Shown here in pieces: positions 1 through 12,200 of a stretch of DNA of 23,843 nucleotides. This DNA comes from Chrysochromulina parva (lineage: Eukaryota; Haptophyta; Prymnesiales; Chrysochromulinaceae): positions 1 through 23,843 of the forward strand of contig PJAB01000557.1 of assembly GCA_002887195.1 (NCBI GenBank). The letters are read 5' to 3'. Numbering within the stretch: position 1 is the first letter of the stretch; every line of letters starts with the position of its first letter. The position numbers and the translations under genes are program-made. The notes under the pieces were generated by a model, which saw nothing but the letters and a program-made list of their open reading frames with translations, did not search any database and was not told the DNA's origin.

Positions 1-274
1 CCATTGCGGATCTGCCCATCCGGTCGGCGCTTGCTCGTTCCTGTGTCAGATCGGAAGGAGTGATGACGGAGCTTCGCCATGAATAAAGCCAGTGAATGCA
101 CTATGCGTTTCCCGCGTGCACTGGCGTCCTGTGTCCTGAACATGTAGCTCGTGAATCAGACGAGGCGGGGCGGAGCGTTCAGAAAGAAAGAAGGGTACAC
201 GCGCAACAACATATCGTTCAGCCTGCTCTGTGGGATGATCGTGGTTCACACATGCATTTCACAGTTTCGGTGTC
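1..274 (+). other. 5' flank and leader of the giant gene
   Basis: This stretch has no convincing protein gene and is less GC-rich than the coding DNA that follows. It holds several ATGs upstream of the chosen start, at 79, 111, 142 and 252, none of which opens a long frame joined to the giant protein. No TATA-like box or tRNA is evident. A purine-rich run lies at about 180-200. It is best read as promoter plus 5' untranslated leader. An upstream noncoding exon or intron cannot be excluded from sequence alone. Confidence 0.5.
79..147 (+). promoter_or_regulatory. Possible upstream ORF (22 codons) in the leader
   Basis: ATG at 79 opens a 22-codon frame that ends at TAG 145-147, before the giant gene's ATG at 275. 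A second upstream ATG at 252 is out of frame with 275 and overlaps the main start, ending at TGA 309-311. If the transcript begins upstream of 79, both could lower initiation at 275. The transcription start is unknown, so a regulatory role is only inferred. Confidence 0.25.
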
Positions 275-3200
275 ATGCGGCGCGGCATGGCCTGCTCTGC
301 GCTGCTATTGATCGTGACAGTGTCGACCTCGCCAAATCATGCAGATCTGCCCCCCATCTTCCTCTCGCTCGAGGGATCCGTGGTTGCGGACGGCACGGAG
401 CGCGCGTTCAACCTCGCTGCCTCGACGCTTCATTTGGTGCTCAGCGGCGACGCCTGGGCCCCTGACGTGGCTGTCAACGGCAGTGCCTCGAGGGCGGCGC
501 TCCTCGGCTCGTTCGCGAGTCAGCAGCCGCTCGCTGCTTCTGGCTGGACGGCTGTTGTGGGACCCGTGCTCGGCAGTGCTAGTCTCCTGCGAGCCTCGCC
601 AACGCTGCTGACCCTATCGCTGCCGCAGCTGCCATGCTACGATCTGCTCGTACCCGAGCTAGTGACTGTGCGCGTGCCTGGTGCTGCCATCGCCTCGGGT
701 CGCAGCGTGGTGGCGCCGTCACTTCGCATCTCCGCCATCGCGCAGATCACGCCGCCACGCTGGGGTTCGGTCCTCACTCCGCCGCGGGAGCTCGGGCGCA
801 ACTGCACGCACGTGACGCTGAGCTGGGATCCACCGTACTTCGATGGCGGCACCGCGCTCTCGGGATATCGACTCGAGACGCGCCGCGCGGATGGATCCGA
901 TCCGCCGCCCACCGCCGTGGACGAGCCCGGCGTGCTCGTAAGCGCCGCAGACGGCACCTTGTGGCGGCGTGACTCCACCCTCCTCTCGCCGCTTGCGGTG
1001 CCCGGCGGCGCCGTCACGGGCGTTCTCGGCCCTCTTCTAGCGGGTGTCGCGTACGAGGTGCGAGTGCGCGCCTTCTCCGTGGGCACCGGCTGCACGCACC
1101 TCGAAGGTGACGACGGCGCCGTCGCCATCGTGTACGGTGGCTGGCGAGCAGACTCGCTTCACGTGATCGTGGGCCCTCCAGGCGGTCCAGTCCGCGGCGG
1201 CACGGTCGTGCTCGTGCGAGGCGCGTGCATGCACGCCGCGACTGCATGCGTGTGGGGCAGCAGCAGCAGCAGCAGCGGCAGCAGCGGCAGCAGCGGCAGC
1301 AGCGGCAGCAGCGGCAGCAGCGGCAGCAGCGGCAGCAGCGGCAGCAGCGGCAGCAGCGGCAGCAGCAGCGGTAACGGTGGCGGTGGCACTGAGCCGCCGA
1401 TGACAGCCGCCATCGCACGCAACGAGTCTGCCTTGCTCTGTGAGAGTGGGCCTGCTTCGGAGCCGGGGAGCGTGAGCCTAGCGCTCGCCGAGCAGCTCAA
1501 CGCCAGTGCTGCGCGCGCCACCGGCCTTGCGTTTGAGTATTTTGGGCTCTCGGCGCTCGCCCTAGAGCCTGCCGCTGGGCCGGTCGGGGGAGGGACTGAC
1601 CTTCGGATTGGAATTGCAATCGAGGGCTCGGCAGCGTTGCGGCGTGGCGTGCGGCTGCCGGACGCGCGCTGCCGCTTTGAAGGTGCCATGGTGAGCGGCA
1701 CGATGGCAGCGGCGCATGCCTCTTCACTCGAGGTCATCTGCACAACGCCTGTGGGAACGGCGGTGGGTCTCGTCAACGTGACCGTCTCCCTCGATGCGGG
1801 TCTTGCGTACACAGCGCCTCTACCGGCCGCAAGGGCTTTCCTCTACTACAATGCGTCGCTACGTGCCGTTTGGCCGGTGGGTGGGCCGGTGCGCGGCGGT
1901 ACGCTCACGACCATCGTGGGTTCGGGGCTTGCCGGTGGCGAAGGCGGGACGGGCACCGTGGGCGACGATGGCAGCGGCGAAGAGTGGTGCCGCACGAACA
2001 TTGCCCACTGTGCGGATCAGATGCGCTGCCGCTTCGGCGTCCTCGGCGGCCGTGTGATCCCTTTCCAAACGAACGACACGCACGTGCTCTGCACGTCGCC
2101 GCCGACGTTTCGTGTGGCCGAAGGTGGGCCAGCGCGCCTGGCGGCCGCAGTGGATGTACTGCATCCGGATCGGATCGCAGGTCGATCTTGGGACGACCTC
2201 GGGTCGGCGACCGATGAACTCACCTATTCGCTCAACGGCGAGGCATACCTGCGCCCCCGACTGGCGTGGACGTACTACGCACCGCCCACCATCTCCTCGC
2301 TGCAGCCCGCCGACGGCCCAGCATCCGGGGGGCAAGAGATCACCGTTCGCGGCGACGGGTTCATGAACCTCGTCGCGGGTGGCGCGAGCGCAGCGCGCTG
2401 CCGCTTTGGCACGCACACGACGAGAGTCCTGGAGATCCGCAATGCCACCCTGCTCGTGTGCGCTGCGCCCCAAGACCTCGCCGCCCGCGACGCTGCACTG
2501 GCTGCGCCGTTGCCGGCGATCCGAGCCGACGGTACGGGGGGTGGTATTGGCGACGACGTCACGTTTCCACTCGAGCATTCCGCACGCCACTGCTGCCTCG
2601 AAGGCGCCGGCGCCGCGCGCGTCGGAGGTGGCATGGGATACACCTCACGCTTGGCGTGCCAGGAGAGCTGCGTGGCCAATCCGTCCTGTCGCTTCTTCTC
2701 GTACGCTGGCGTGCTCGGCCGTTGCGACTTATGCTCCTCGTGCACGGACGAGTCGAGTGCGGCCGAGAGCAGTGCTCTCTACGAGTCCTATCGCCGTGTC
2801 GAGCCTGCACTGCCCGCATTGCTGCCCTTCGAGCTGTCCCTCAACGGCCAGCAGTTTGAGCTGAGCGATGCGGATCGCACATTTGAGCTCGGCTACCTCA
2901 TGTACGCCACTGCCTCGTACAACGTCTCGACCACGGGCGGGCCGACGACGGGCGGAACGCTCGTGACGATCACGGGCCGTGGCTTTGCACGCGCAGCAGC
3001 GAGGGCGACCAGCACGCGGGCGCGCTTCGGGACGCTTTGGTGGGAGCGCAACGCGACGCTGGCAGTGCGCTGCCGATTTGGTGCGGCGGGCAGCACGACA
3101 CCGATACAGCTGCGCGATGATGAGATCGTTTGCCCGACGCCGCCGCTCCCAAGCGGCATGGCTCTCCGAGGGGATTCCTCGGTAGCAGCCGAGCTCACTT

Positions 3201-6200
3201 TGCGCAGCGGTCGTGCGACGCTGCCGCTTACGGTTGCACTCAACGCGGCGCGTTTCAACGGCGGCAGCGTGTACGGCAGCGGCGAGCCGGCGCCAGCCGC
3301 CCACGATGAAGCCTTTGACGTGGCCCATTTCGAGGTCGCGCCAGATTTTAATGTGACGCTGTATGAGCAGCACATTTCGGAGCTTTTGCCGCCTGGGGGG
3401 CCGACGGCGGGTGGCACACAGGTGCAGATCGCGGGGCGCTGGCTCCATGCTTTCGCGCCGCATGCTGCCATGTGCCGGTTCGGGAAGCTGCCCTCCCCTG
3501 CGATCTCCCTCGGGGAGGTCGACGCTGACGGCGGTGGAGATTATGGCAGCGGGGCGCAAGAGGGCAGCGGCAGCGGCAGCGGCGACTACGCGAGCGGCGG
3601 TGACTCCTCTGGCGAGGTCGCCCTAGGGGAGGATTCGTCGCCCATCTCGGGGCTCCGCTGCACCGCACCGTCACCCGATCCGGCCACGTACGTGCAAGAC
3701 TGGCCCACGAGCGCCTTACCTTTTCGGCTCGCCCTCAACTACCAGCCGCGCCCGTGTGAACCTTCGGTTGGGCTGGTGGCACCCGCCTTCGGCCCGGGCA
3801 CCTTCGACTCCAACGAATGCGGCGAGGGCTTCCGCGGCTCGTTCAGGCCGGCACAGGGGATGCCCTTCCATTACTACGCACCTCCGACGATCTCGTCCAT
3901 TTTCCCTGTACGGGGTGTCTTCAGCGGAGGCGTGGCGCTTACCCTAAAGGGCCATGGATTCCACAGCCGTTTGGCGGCGTTGGGCGTGCCCATTCTGTGT
4001 GGCTTCGGGCTGAGCGGCCCCACGCCCTACCCGCCGCCTAACACGACGAGCGTCGCAACCTTGGACGCGGCCACCGGAACCTTTCGCTGTTCCTCACCAG
4101 CGAGGCTCGCCGCCGGAGCGGACGAGGCTGTGAGTGTCGCGCTCAACGGCCACGACTTTGAGGTGGGCGGCGAGCACTCGCGCTTTGCATACATCGCTCC
4201 GCTGCTGCCTCGCACCTCGTTCCCGCTCGGTGGCCCCGTGGCGGGTGGCTCAGTCGTGCACGTGCTGAGTGCGGGGCTGCTCAACCGCACGGACGGCACG
4301 CTGCGCTGCCGCTTTGGCGATGCGGAGGGCGCGGCGGACTATGTGGCACTCGAGCGGCACGACGTCGAGGGTGAGCTCGACCGAACCAACTTTGACGTGG
4401 CGCTCGCTCGCAATGAGACGGGTGTGCTGCGCTGTGTTGCGCCGCGCGCGCATGTGGCTGGCGCCACCGCGCTGCTGGTGCGCAACTTTGACCGCGATAC
4501 GTACGAGAACGCCACGACGGCGCCTCGCGACGACCCTAATTCGTCCTACTATGACCGGTACTACTCGGCGCGCTTGCACTCTTGGTACCCGCTCGGCCTC
4601 GACGGGAACCCGGAGATGAGCGGCTTTGATTGGAGTCTGTTCGACTTGGGCATGAGAGGCTTCGGCGCCCTCGGCCCGCTGCCGACGGACAGCTTGCGTG
4701 GCGACGCCCTGATCGAAGGAGGCTCGCTGCGCCTGACCCAGGGCGCCCAGCTCGATGCGCTTGGTGATGAGGATCGTGACGTGCCTAGCTTGACAAGGTC
4801 ACGCGCAGCCGCTCATCGAGCCTCGCTCCGTTCCTCTACCGGCAGCCTCGTGCTCGCTCGAGCGGACATGGCGCCCGCGGCAGTGATTCATCATTTTGAG
4901 GCCGCGTTCGAGCTGAGTCAGCCTGGCCACAGCTTCAGTGGACGGGGCATCAGCTTCTGCTACGGCCTGCCCCCCGAGGGTAACCTGAGCTTCGGCGAGG
5001 AGGGCACGCGGAGTGGGCTCAACGTCCACGTGATCACGCTCGATGCGCGCCCGCCCGCCAACCAGCTCCGAGTGAGCTACGACGGGCGCGAGCTCGAGAC
5101 GCTCACGCTCGGCACGGCGCTGCGGGAGGCCACGTGGGCCAATATGACCATCCGCTATGATGAGTACGGGCTCGCGGTGACCCATAACGGACGACGGCGC
5201 ATCGTCAGCCTGCCCATTTACGGTTACGCTCCGACCACCGCGTGGCACTTTTCTGTGGGCGCGCGAGCCGGCCCGCACGGCGACACGCACCTCGTGGACA
5301 ACTTGCGCATTCGGAGCGGCGAGCTGTTGCGTGAAGGAACCGTGCCCTTCTCTGTGAGTGTCAACGGGCGTGACTTTGCGCCCGTACCCGGCGGGTACCG
5401 GTACGTGACGCCTCCGGTCATCTCCGTCGCCTCTCCGGCTTCGGGCCCGGTGGCCGGCGGCACCGTTGTGACGGTGGGTGGCTTCGGCTTCGGCAGCGGC
5501 ATGCAACTCGAGTGTCGCTTCCAAACGGAGGTGGTGTACGCCACAGTGCTCAACAGTAGCGCCGTGCGCTGCGTCACTCCACTCGCGCCGCGTCTCAACG
5601 TGAGCCGTCCGCCGCTGCAGCCCATTGAGCTGTCAATCAGCCTCCATGGGGCCTGGGAGCCTCCTACGGCGATTGCGACGCTGCCGTGGCTGCTGCGCAC
5701 TCGGCCAGAGGTGAGCAGCTTCTCGCCCGAGAGTGGCCCTCTCGCTGGAGGGACGCATGTGATTGTCCAAGCGTCCGCCCTCGCCGGTGGGGTAGACTAT
5801 CGTTGCCGCTTCGGGCTGCCCAACCGCACAGTGAGCGCCACGTACGATGACGTGAGCGAGACGCTCCGCTGTGTCGCCCCCGCGCATGCGGCGATCTCGG
5901 CGCTCGAGATCACGCTCAACGGCCAGCAGTACACGAGCAGCGGCCGCCTCTTCTCGCAATATGAGCCCTTTCTGCTCCGCTCCCTCGAGCCTTCCCGCGC
6001 TGCCTCGCTCGGCGGCGCTCTCATGCACGTGAGCTTTGACGCCTTCGGCCAGCCGTCGCCCTTCGAGGCGATCCGTTGCCGCGTGGGCGAAGCGCCCCCG
6101 ACGGAGCCGTTGCAGTACACTGACCAGTGGGCGCTCTGCGTGGTGCCTCCCTCGTACTCCGCGCGTGCCGTCGCTCTCGACCATACACTCGAGTTCAATG

Positions 6201-9200
6201 ACGCGAATGCCAGCACGGATGGCGTGCTCAGGCTCTCCACCACCGGCGATGCCAAGATCGCGGAGGGTGTGCTCATGCTCACCGACCCGTCGCCTGCGAC
6301 GCCCTTTCTCTCGGCTGGCCAGCAGATCGCGACAGGCGCCAAAGGCATCGGCAGCGCCGTGCTCACGCTGCGCCGCCCGTACAATGCCTTGCACTGGTTC
6401 GAGCTGAGCTTTGAGCTGCTCATCGGCAGTGCCAGCCACATGGGAGGATTCGGTCTGAGCATCAACCTGGGCGAGCTCAACACGAGCCTCGTGACCAGCT
6501 GTGAAGCTTATCCGTCCCTTTGGGGGCCGAACACCTTGGGGCATCAGGACGGTCGAGCTGCTCCCGGAGTCTTGCCCCCCAACTGCCTCGCAACCGATTA
6601 TTGGGAGCCTTTTGGCGAGGATGGTGCAGGCAGCGGGCTGCGCCTCAAGTTCCTGACGCGGCGCGAGCACGTCGTGCAGGGGGGCTTTGAGCCTAACATG
6701 GAGCTGTACGAGGCCATCGAAGTTTGGTACGCGGGCGAGCAGCTGCTCGTGGTACCGCTCGGGAAGACGCTGCGCACCTCATCCTGGGTCCCCATGCACA
6801 TCCGATACGACGGCGACGGGCTGCATGTGGCGCACAATGGACGAGTGTGGATCGAGCGCTATCAAATCCGCGGGTGGTCACCCCAGCCAAGCTGGCGCCT
6901 GGGCTTTGGCGCGCGCGGGGCACCCACCCTGTACCCGGGCTCGATTATCGACGTGGGCCCAGACGGCTTACCTGGAGAGGCCGAGCGCCACTGGATCGAT
7001 CACCTGCGTGTGACCAGTGGGCTGCTGGTGGCCGAGGCGACAGCGCCCGTCACCTTGAGCTTCAACGGGCAGCAGTACGCGCCCGCGCCGGCGGCGCTCT
7101 CGTATTATGCGATGCCTGCCGTCTCGAAGATCACGCCGACGACCGGTCCCCTAGCAGGTGGGACGCTCGTGCGCGTGAGTGGCTCGAAGCTCGACTTGGG
7201 CCACGAGAATACCGACAGCTTCCGTGCGGGCTACCGGTGCCGCTACGGCGACGTGCCGCAGCTCGCGGGCTACCTCGTCAACCAGACGGAGCTCGAGCTG
7301 CCGCGCATCTCCCACGATCTGGGCAGCTCGAGCGCCACGTGCCCGCCATACGCGCGCGCGCACGCACACGCGCACGCCGACTGCTACTACGGCTCTCAGG
7401 TGGTCAATGCCACGTACGGTGACGAGTTCGCGCAAGGAGTGTACGGCATGGCCTCCGCACGCGGAACCGTCTCGTGCGTGACGCCGTCGCGGGCAGACCC
7501 GCGCATTCTCGCTGTCGAGCTCTCACTCAACGGGCAGCAGTACACGGCGGACGCGACGCCGTATGGCTTCTACATCGAGGCCGTGCTCTCTTCGGCGCTA
7601 CCGCTCTCGGGCCCGCAACAGGGCGGCACCGCCCTGCTCATCAATGCGTCCTTCTTGGGCAACGGGTCAGACAGCCGTTGCCGCTTTTTCGGACTCACGC
7701 CGCCTGAATTGCATGCGCCGTGGGCCGAGGCGCATCTGGGTGGGGAGTCGCCCGCCACCTTTGATGTGGCACGGGGCCTGGCACGTTGCGTGTCGCCGGC
7801 GCTGCCCGAGGTGGAGCACGGCGGGTACACGGGCTACCCGAACGCGTACATTGCCTCCCTCCGGATCACCAAGAATGGTCAGAATTACGATCTGGCTGGC
7901 CTGCCCTTTTCCTACTTCCGTCAGCCGCGGCCTCTCTTTTTCGATCCCCCTGGCGGCCCTTTTGAGGGCCACACGACCGTCACGCTCTTCGGAGGCTTCT
8001 CGGGCGGCTTCACGCAGGACTACGTGTGTCGCTTCGGCGCTGTGCTCGTACCTGCGACGCACCAGTCTGTGCCTACCGAGCGCTTGCTCTGCATCTCGCC
8101 TCCTTTGGACAATGCAACCGTGCCTGAGCTTGCCAATGTGACGCACGCGCGCCCGGTGCCGCTGCACGTGTCGCTCAATGGGCAGCAGTTCCATTCGATT
8201 GGTACGTACAGTTACTACGACGACCCGGCCTTTGATTCGCTCACGCCGCCCTCGGGCCCCGACAGGGGCGGCACGCAGGTGAGTATCGTGGGCGTGGGGC
8301 TTGCCGCGAATGTGCAGCCGCGCGCGAATTCGTCCGAGCCGAACAGCGTGGTCGGCGTCTCTGCGGACATCGTGGGGCAGCGAGCCCTCGGCTTGGATGG
8401 GATGCACCAGTTCTATTGCCGCTTTGGGCCGCTCGGCAAGGTCGAAGGCACCTATGCCGCGGCCAGCACGCTGCGCTGCGACTCGCCTCCCTTTGGAGCC
8501 ACCGGCTCGGTGGCTCGGACGGTGCTCGTCTCGGTGACGCTGAATGACCAGGATTATGAGCCTGCTTATGACTTTCAGTACTATGCCGAGCCAATCATCA
8601 GCGCACTACTCCCACCTACCGGCCCAACGGTCGGCAACACGACGATCGTCGTCGTGGGCAGCTCGACCTTCGAGCTGATCGATCGCGAATCGCACTTTGC
8701 GTCGTACGCCTGCCAGGTGGGCGATGCCGCTGACTCGCGCCAGTCGCGCGGCCAACGCTTTGCCGCCATCCGCAGCCAGGCGGACCCGACGCGCCTGCTG
8801 TGCACTACGCCGGCTCTGCTGCTCAACATCTCACAGCGCTTCGGCTTCCGAGGGGACGAGGGGCTTTTTCCGCTGCCGTTCACAGTCTCGCTCAACGGGC
8901 AGCAGTTCACGCCGCGTACGCCCCTCTTCTTGGCGGCAGATGGCACGCCATTCACACCGCCGCCGCCCGCCGCGAGCAATGCATCGAATGCGACTGCGTC
9001 GCTCGGTGCCCACAGCATGTCCCATCGCGCCATCAACTTCACGTTCATTGGTGTGCTTATGGACCTTGATGGCTCGCTCGCACTCTCCAGTTTGCCCACC
9101 TCTGGCCCTTCGAATGGCGCGACGTCAGTTGTCGTCTATGGCCGGCCTCGGGAGCTCGCGGGTGGCAGCCGTTACCAGTGCCGAGTGGGTCCGCAGCTGC

Positions 9201-12200
9201 TCGAGGGCACGTACTTGAGCGATGCAGGCGGCATTCGGTGCACCACCGGGCCCTTCGCCGCCAACGGCACGTACAGCGTCGAGGTGTCACTGAATGGGCA
9301 ACAATTCACCGACGCGCGTCGTGACGGCGCTGGGGCGCTGCGCCAATTCGCTGTGTATGACCCGCCGCATCTGGTCGACACCTTCCCGCGGAGCGCCCCG
9401 ACGCTCGTGGCAACGGCGCTGCGCCTGAGTGGGAGCGCCTTTTCACGCGGTTCGGACTATGTGTGCCGCTTTGCGCATGCGGAGGGGCTTGCAGGGCGCG
9501 GCACGCTCATCAATGGTTCGTATGTGGAGGACGCGGCGGAGGCGGCGTGGGGCAGCGAGCCCGACCGCTTCTTGCCGCCCCCATGCTGCTCCAATCTGGC
9601 GCCACCTTCGATGCGCTGCCTGGGCCACAATCACTCGTGCACCGCCGCCTCGTTTGTGAGTGACCACGAGGTGCGCTGCGCGACTCCTGAAGTGCTGACG
9701 CCCAGGCTCATGTCGGTGCAGCTCACGCTCAACGGGCAGCAGTATGCCCTCGGTACGCCCACGATCCTCGTGTACCCTCCGCCAGTGATCAACTATTCGG
9801 TGCCCTCGCGTGGCTCGATGAGCGGAGGCACAAGCGTCCTCGTGCACGGACGCGACTTCATGCCCACGGTCGCCTCGCAGGCGCAGGCTCCAAGCTCGCT
9901 CCCAACGCTCCGGTGCGCCTTCGGGCCGCAAAAGGTGCCCGGTACGGCGCTCTCTTCGAGCGTGGTCCGTTGCTTCACGCCGCCGGGCGCGAGTGCAGGG
10001 GCACTGAACGAGATTCGAATCGGCGGCACGGGCAACGCGTCCGCGGACATGCTCAGCGCGCAGATGCTCCGAATCGGTACGCGTGGACCGCCCAGCTGGA
10101 CGAGGCTCAGCCGCGGAGGCGATGGGCGTGTCGGTGAGGTTCAAGCCGCAGGGCCAGGCTCGATGCAAAGCGGGAGCGCCAGCGCCAGCGCCGGTGGCGC
10201 ATTTGACGTGAGTGGCCGCAGCGAAGCGTCCGACACTTACGATCACGGCACGCACGCGACCTTTGACAGCGGGCACACGTACCGGCACAATGGCAGCAGC
10301 ACGGACTTCGGCGGCGAGCTCGACGGCTCGCCCCTGATGCTGTACGGCGACTCGCGGCTCGAGGACGGGCTGCTCAAACTGACGCGTTCCATCCGGAACG
10401 GTGCAGATCGACAGGAGATCGGTTTCGTCATTCTGCGTGACGAAGCCTTCTTCGCGCCGCCGCAGCGCTCGTTCACCTTTGACTTTCTGCTGCGTATGGG
10501 CGGCACGTACAACGAGCCTGGCGGCGAGGGCTTCTCCATCTCCTACGGCGACCTGCCGAACCCGCCGAGCGGCATCGGCGAGCGCGGCGCGGGCCTCGGG
10601 CTGCGCATCCTCATGCGCACCTACGTGCACAACCAGCTACTCATCATGTGGGCGGGTGACATCGTGTACTCCATGGGCGTCGACGACCTGCGCACGCGTG
10701 CCGACGGTGAGTTTGCACACGTGCACATCCGTATGCTGGGGCAGGTGCTCGAGCTCTGGTACCGTGGTGTCAGCCTCATCCACGAGCTGCGTTGCCCGTG
10801 GTTTGAGCCACGTGTCGAGTGGACATGGGCTCTCGGGGCGCGCGCGGGCCAGCGCGGCGACGATCACTGGATAGGCAACTTCACGATGCGCTCGTCGCAC
10901 TCTGTGCACGAGGTCGGTGCGGTCGAGTTGCGCGTCTCCCTGAATGATCAGGAGTACACGCCCGGGCCCACGCCCTTCTACGTGTACTATGGCGAACCGT
11001 CCCTCACGCCCGGCGCCGCGCCGTGCCGGGCGCCCTCCACGTCGACGTGCGCCTTGGCCTTCTCACCCACCAGTGGACCCTCCACCGGTGGCACTCGCGT
11101 CCTAATGGACGGCGAGGCACTGGGGCACGGCTACCCATACACGTGCCGCTTTGGGAACGCGCCATACCCGCACGACCCGTTCTACCCGTCCGATTCAGCG
11201 GGGCACTATGCGCGTCTGAGCGCTATGGTGGCTGGATGCACCGAGGATCCCCTCAACACGCTTCTGCCCCTCTCGGCACGCGGCGATGCGGCCACGTGCA
11301 TGGCGCCGCCGCCGGTCAGCACGGCCTACTCGCATGACCCGTACGCCGATAGGGACGACAGCAGCGTGTCCAAGTCCATCGTGCCCGCGGGCTACGTCCC
11401 GGGGACGACGGCGGGCCGCAACGGCACGGTTCGTGTCTTCGGCTCCGCCCTCTGCGTCGCACCCGCTGCACAGACTCTGCCCGTGCCAGCGAACGCCACG
11501 TCCCTCGTGGTTCTCGAGATCTCGCTCAATGCGCAAGACTACACGCGTAACGGAGCCAAGTTCACATACTATGCGCCACCTGCCGTCCTCGAGCTCAGTC
11601 CGAGCTCGGGTCCTCTCGCTGGAGGCACGCGTGTGCTCGTCCTCGGCGCCAACCTGACCGGCGGCTCCGACTATCGCTGCGCCTTTGGCACGCGCTCGCT
11701 GCAGCGCTCGCCCGTTGGGAACTCGACGACCGCTCCCGTGTTTGCTGAGGCCGAGACTCTCAGCGCCACCATGCTTGTGTGCACGACGCCACCGCACCTC
11801 GCACCGCCCAGGTCGCTCGATGTGGCTGTCACGCTCAACGGGCAGCAGTACTCGGCACGCACCGCCCCCTTCAGCGTGCATGCTCCCGTTGACGTGCTCG
11901 CCCTCTCGCCCGCATCTGGCCCGCGGCTCGGCGCGACCGAGGTGACGCTGAGCGGCGGACCATTCGCCAACGGCTCCGACTATCGCTGCCGCTTCATCCC
12001 GAGCGCGCAGAGCAGCGAGTACTGGCGTGAGTCTGCCGGCGTGCTCGGCGGCGCCGAGAATTGGAACGAACTCGGGGCTGTGAATGCGACCGTGGTGGGT
12101 GAGGCTGTGAACGCGAGCGCGCTGCGCTGCGTCTCGCCACCGCAGCTGCGCCCGCTCGTGGCGCACATTGAGACCACCCTCAACGGTCAGCAGTACACCA

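Noticed and set aside
96..311. Overlapping + strand frame upstream of the giant gene
   Set aside because: It has no signal peptide or domain, and the frame starting at 275 has both.
1014..1418. Antisense Cys-Arg-rich frame over the Ser-Ser-Gly microsatellite
   Set aside because: The Cys-Cys-Arg repetition is just the reverse reading of the 9-bp repeat.
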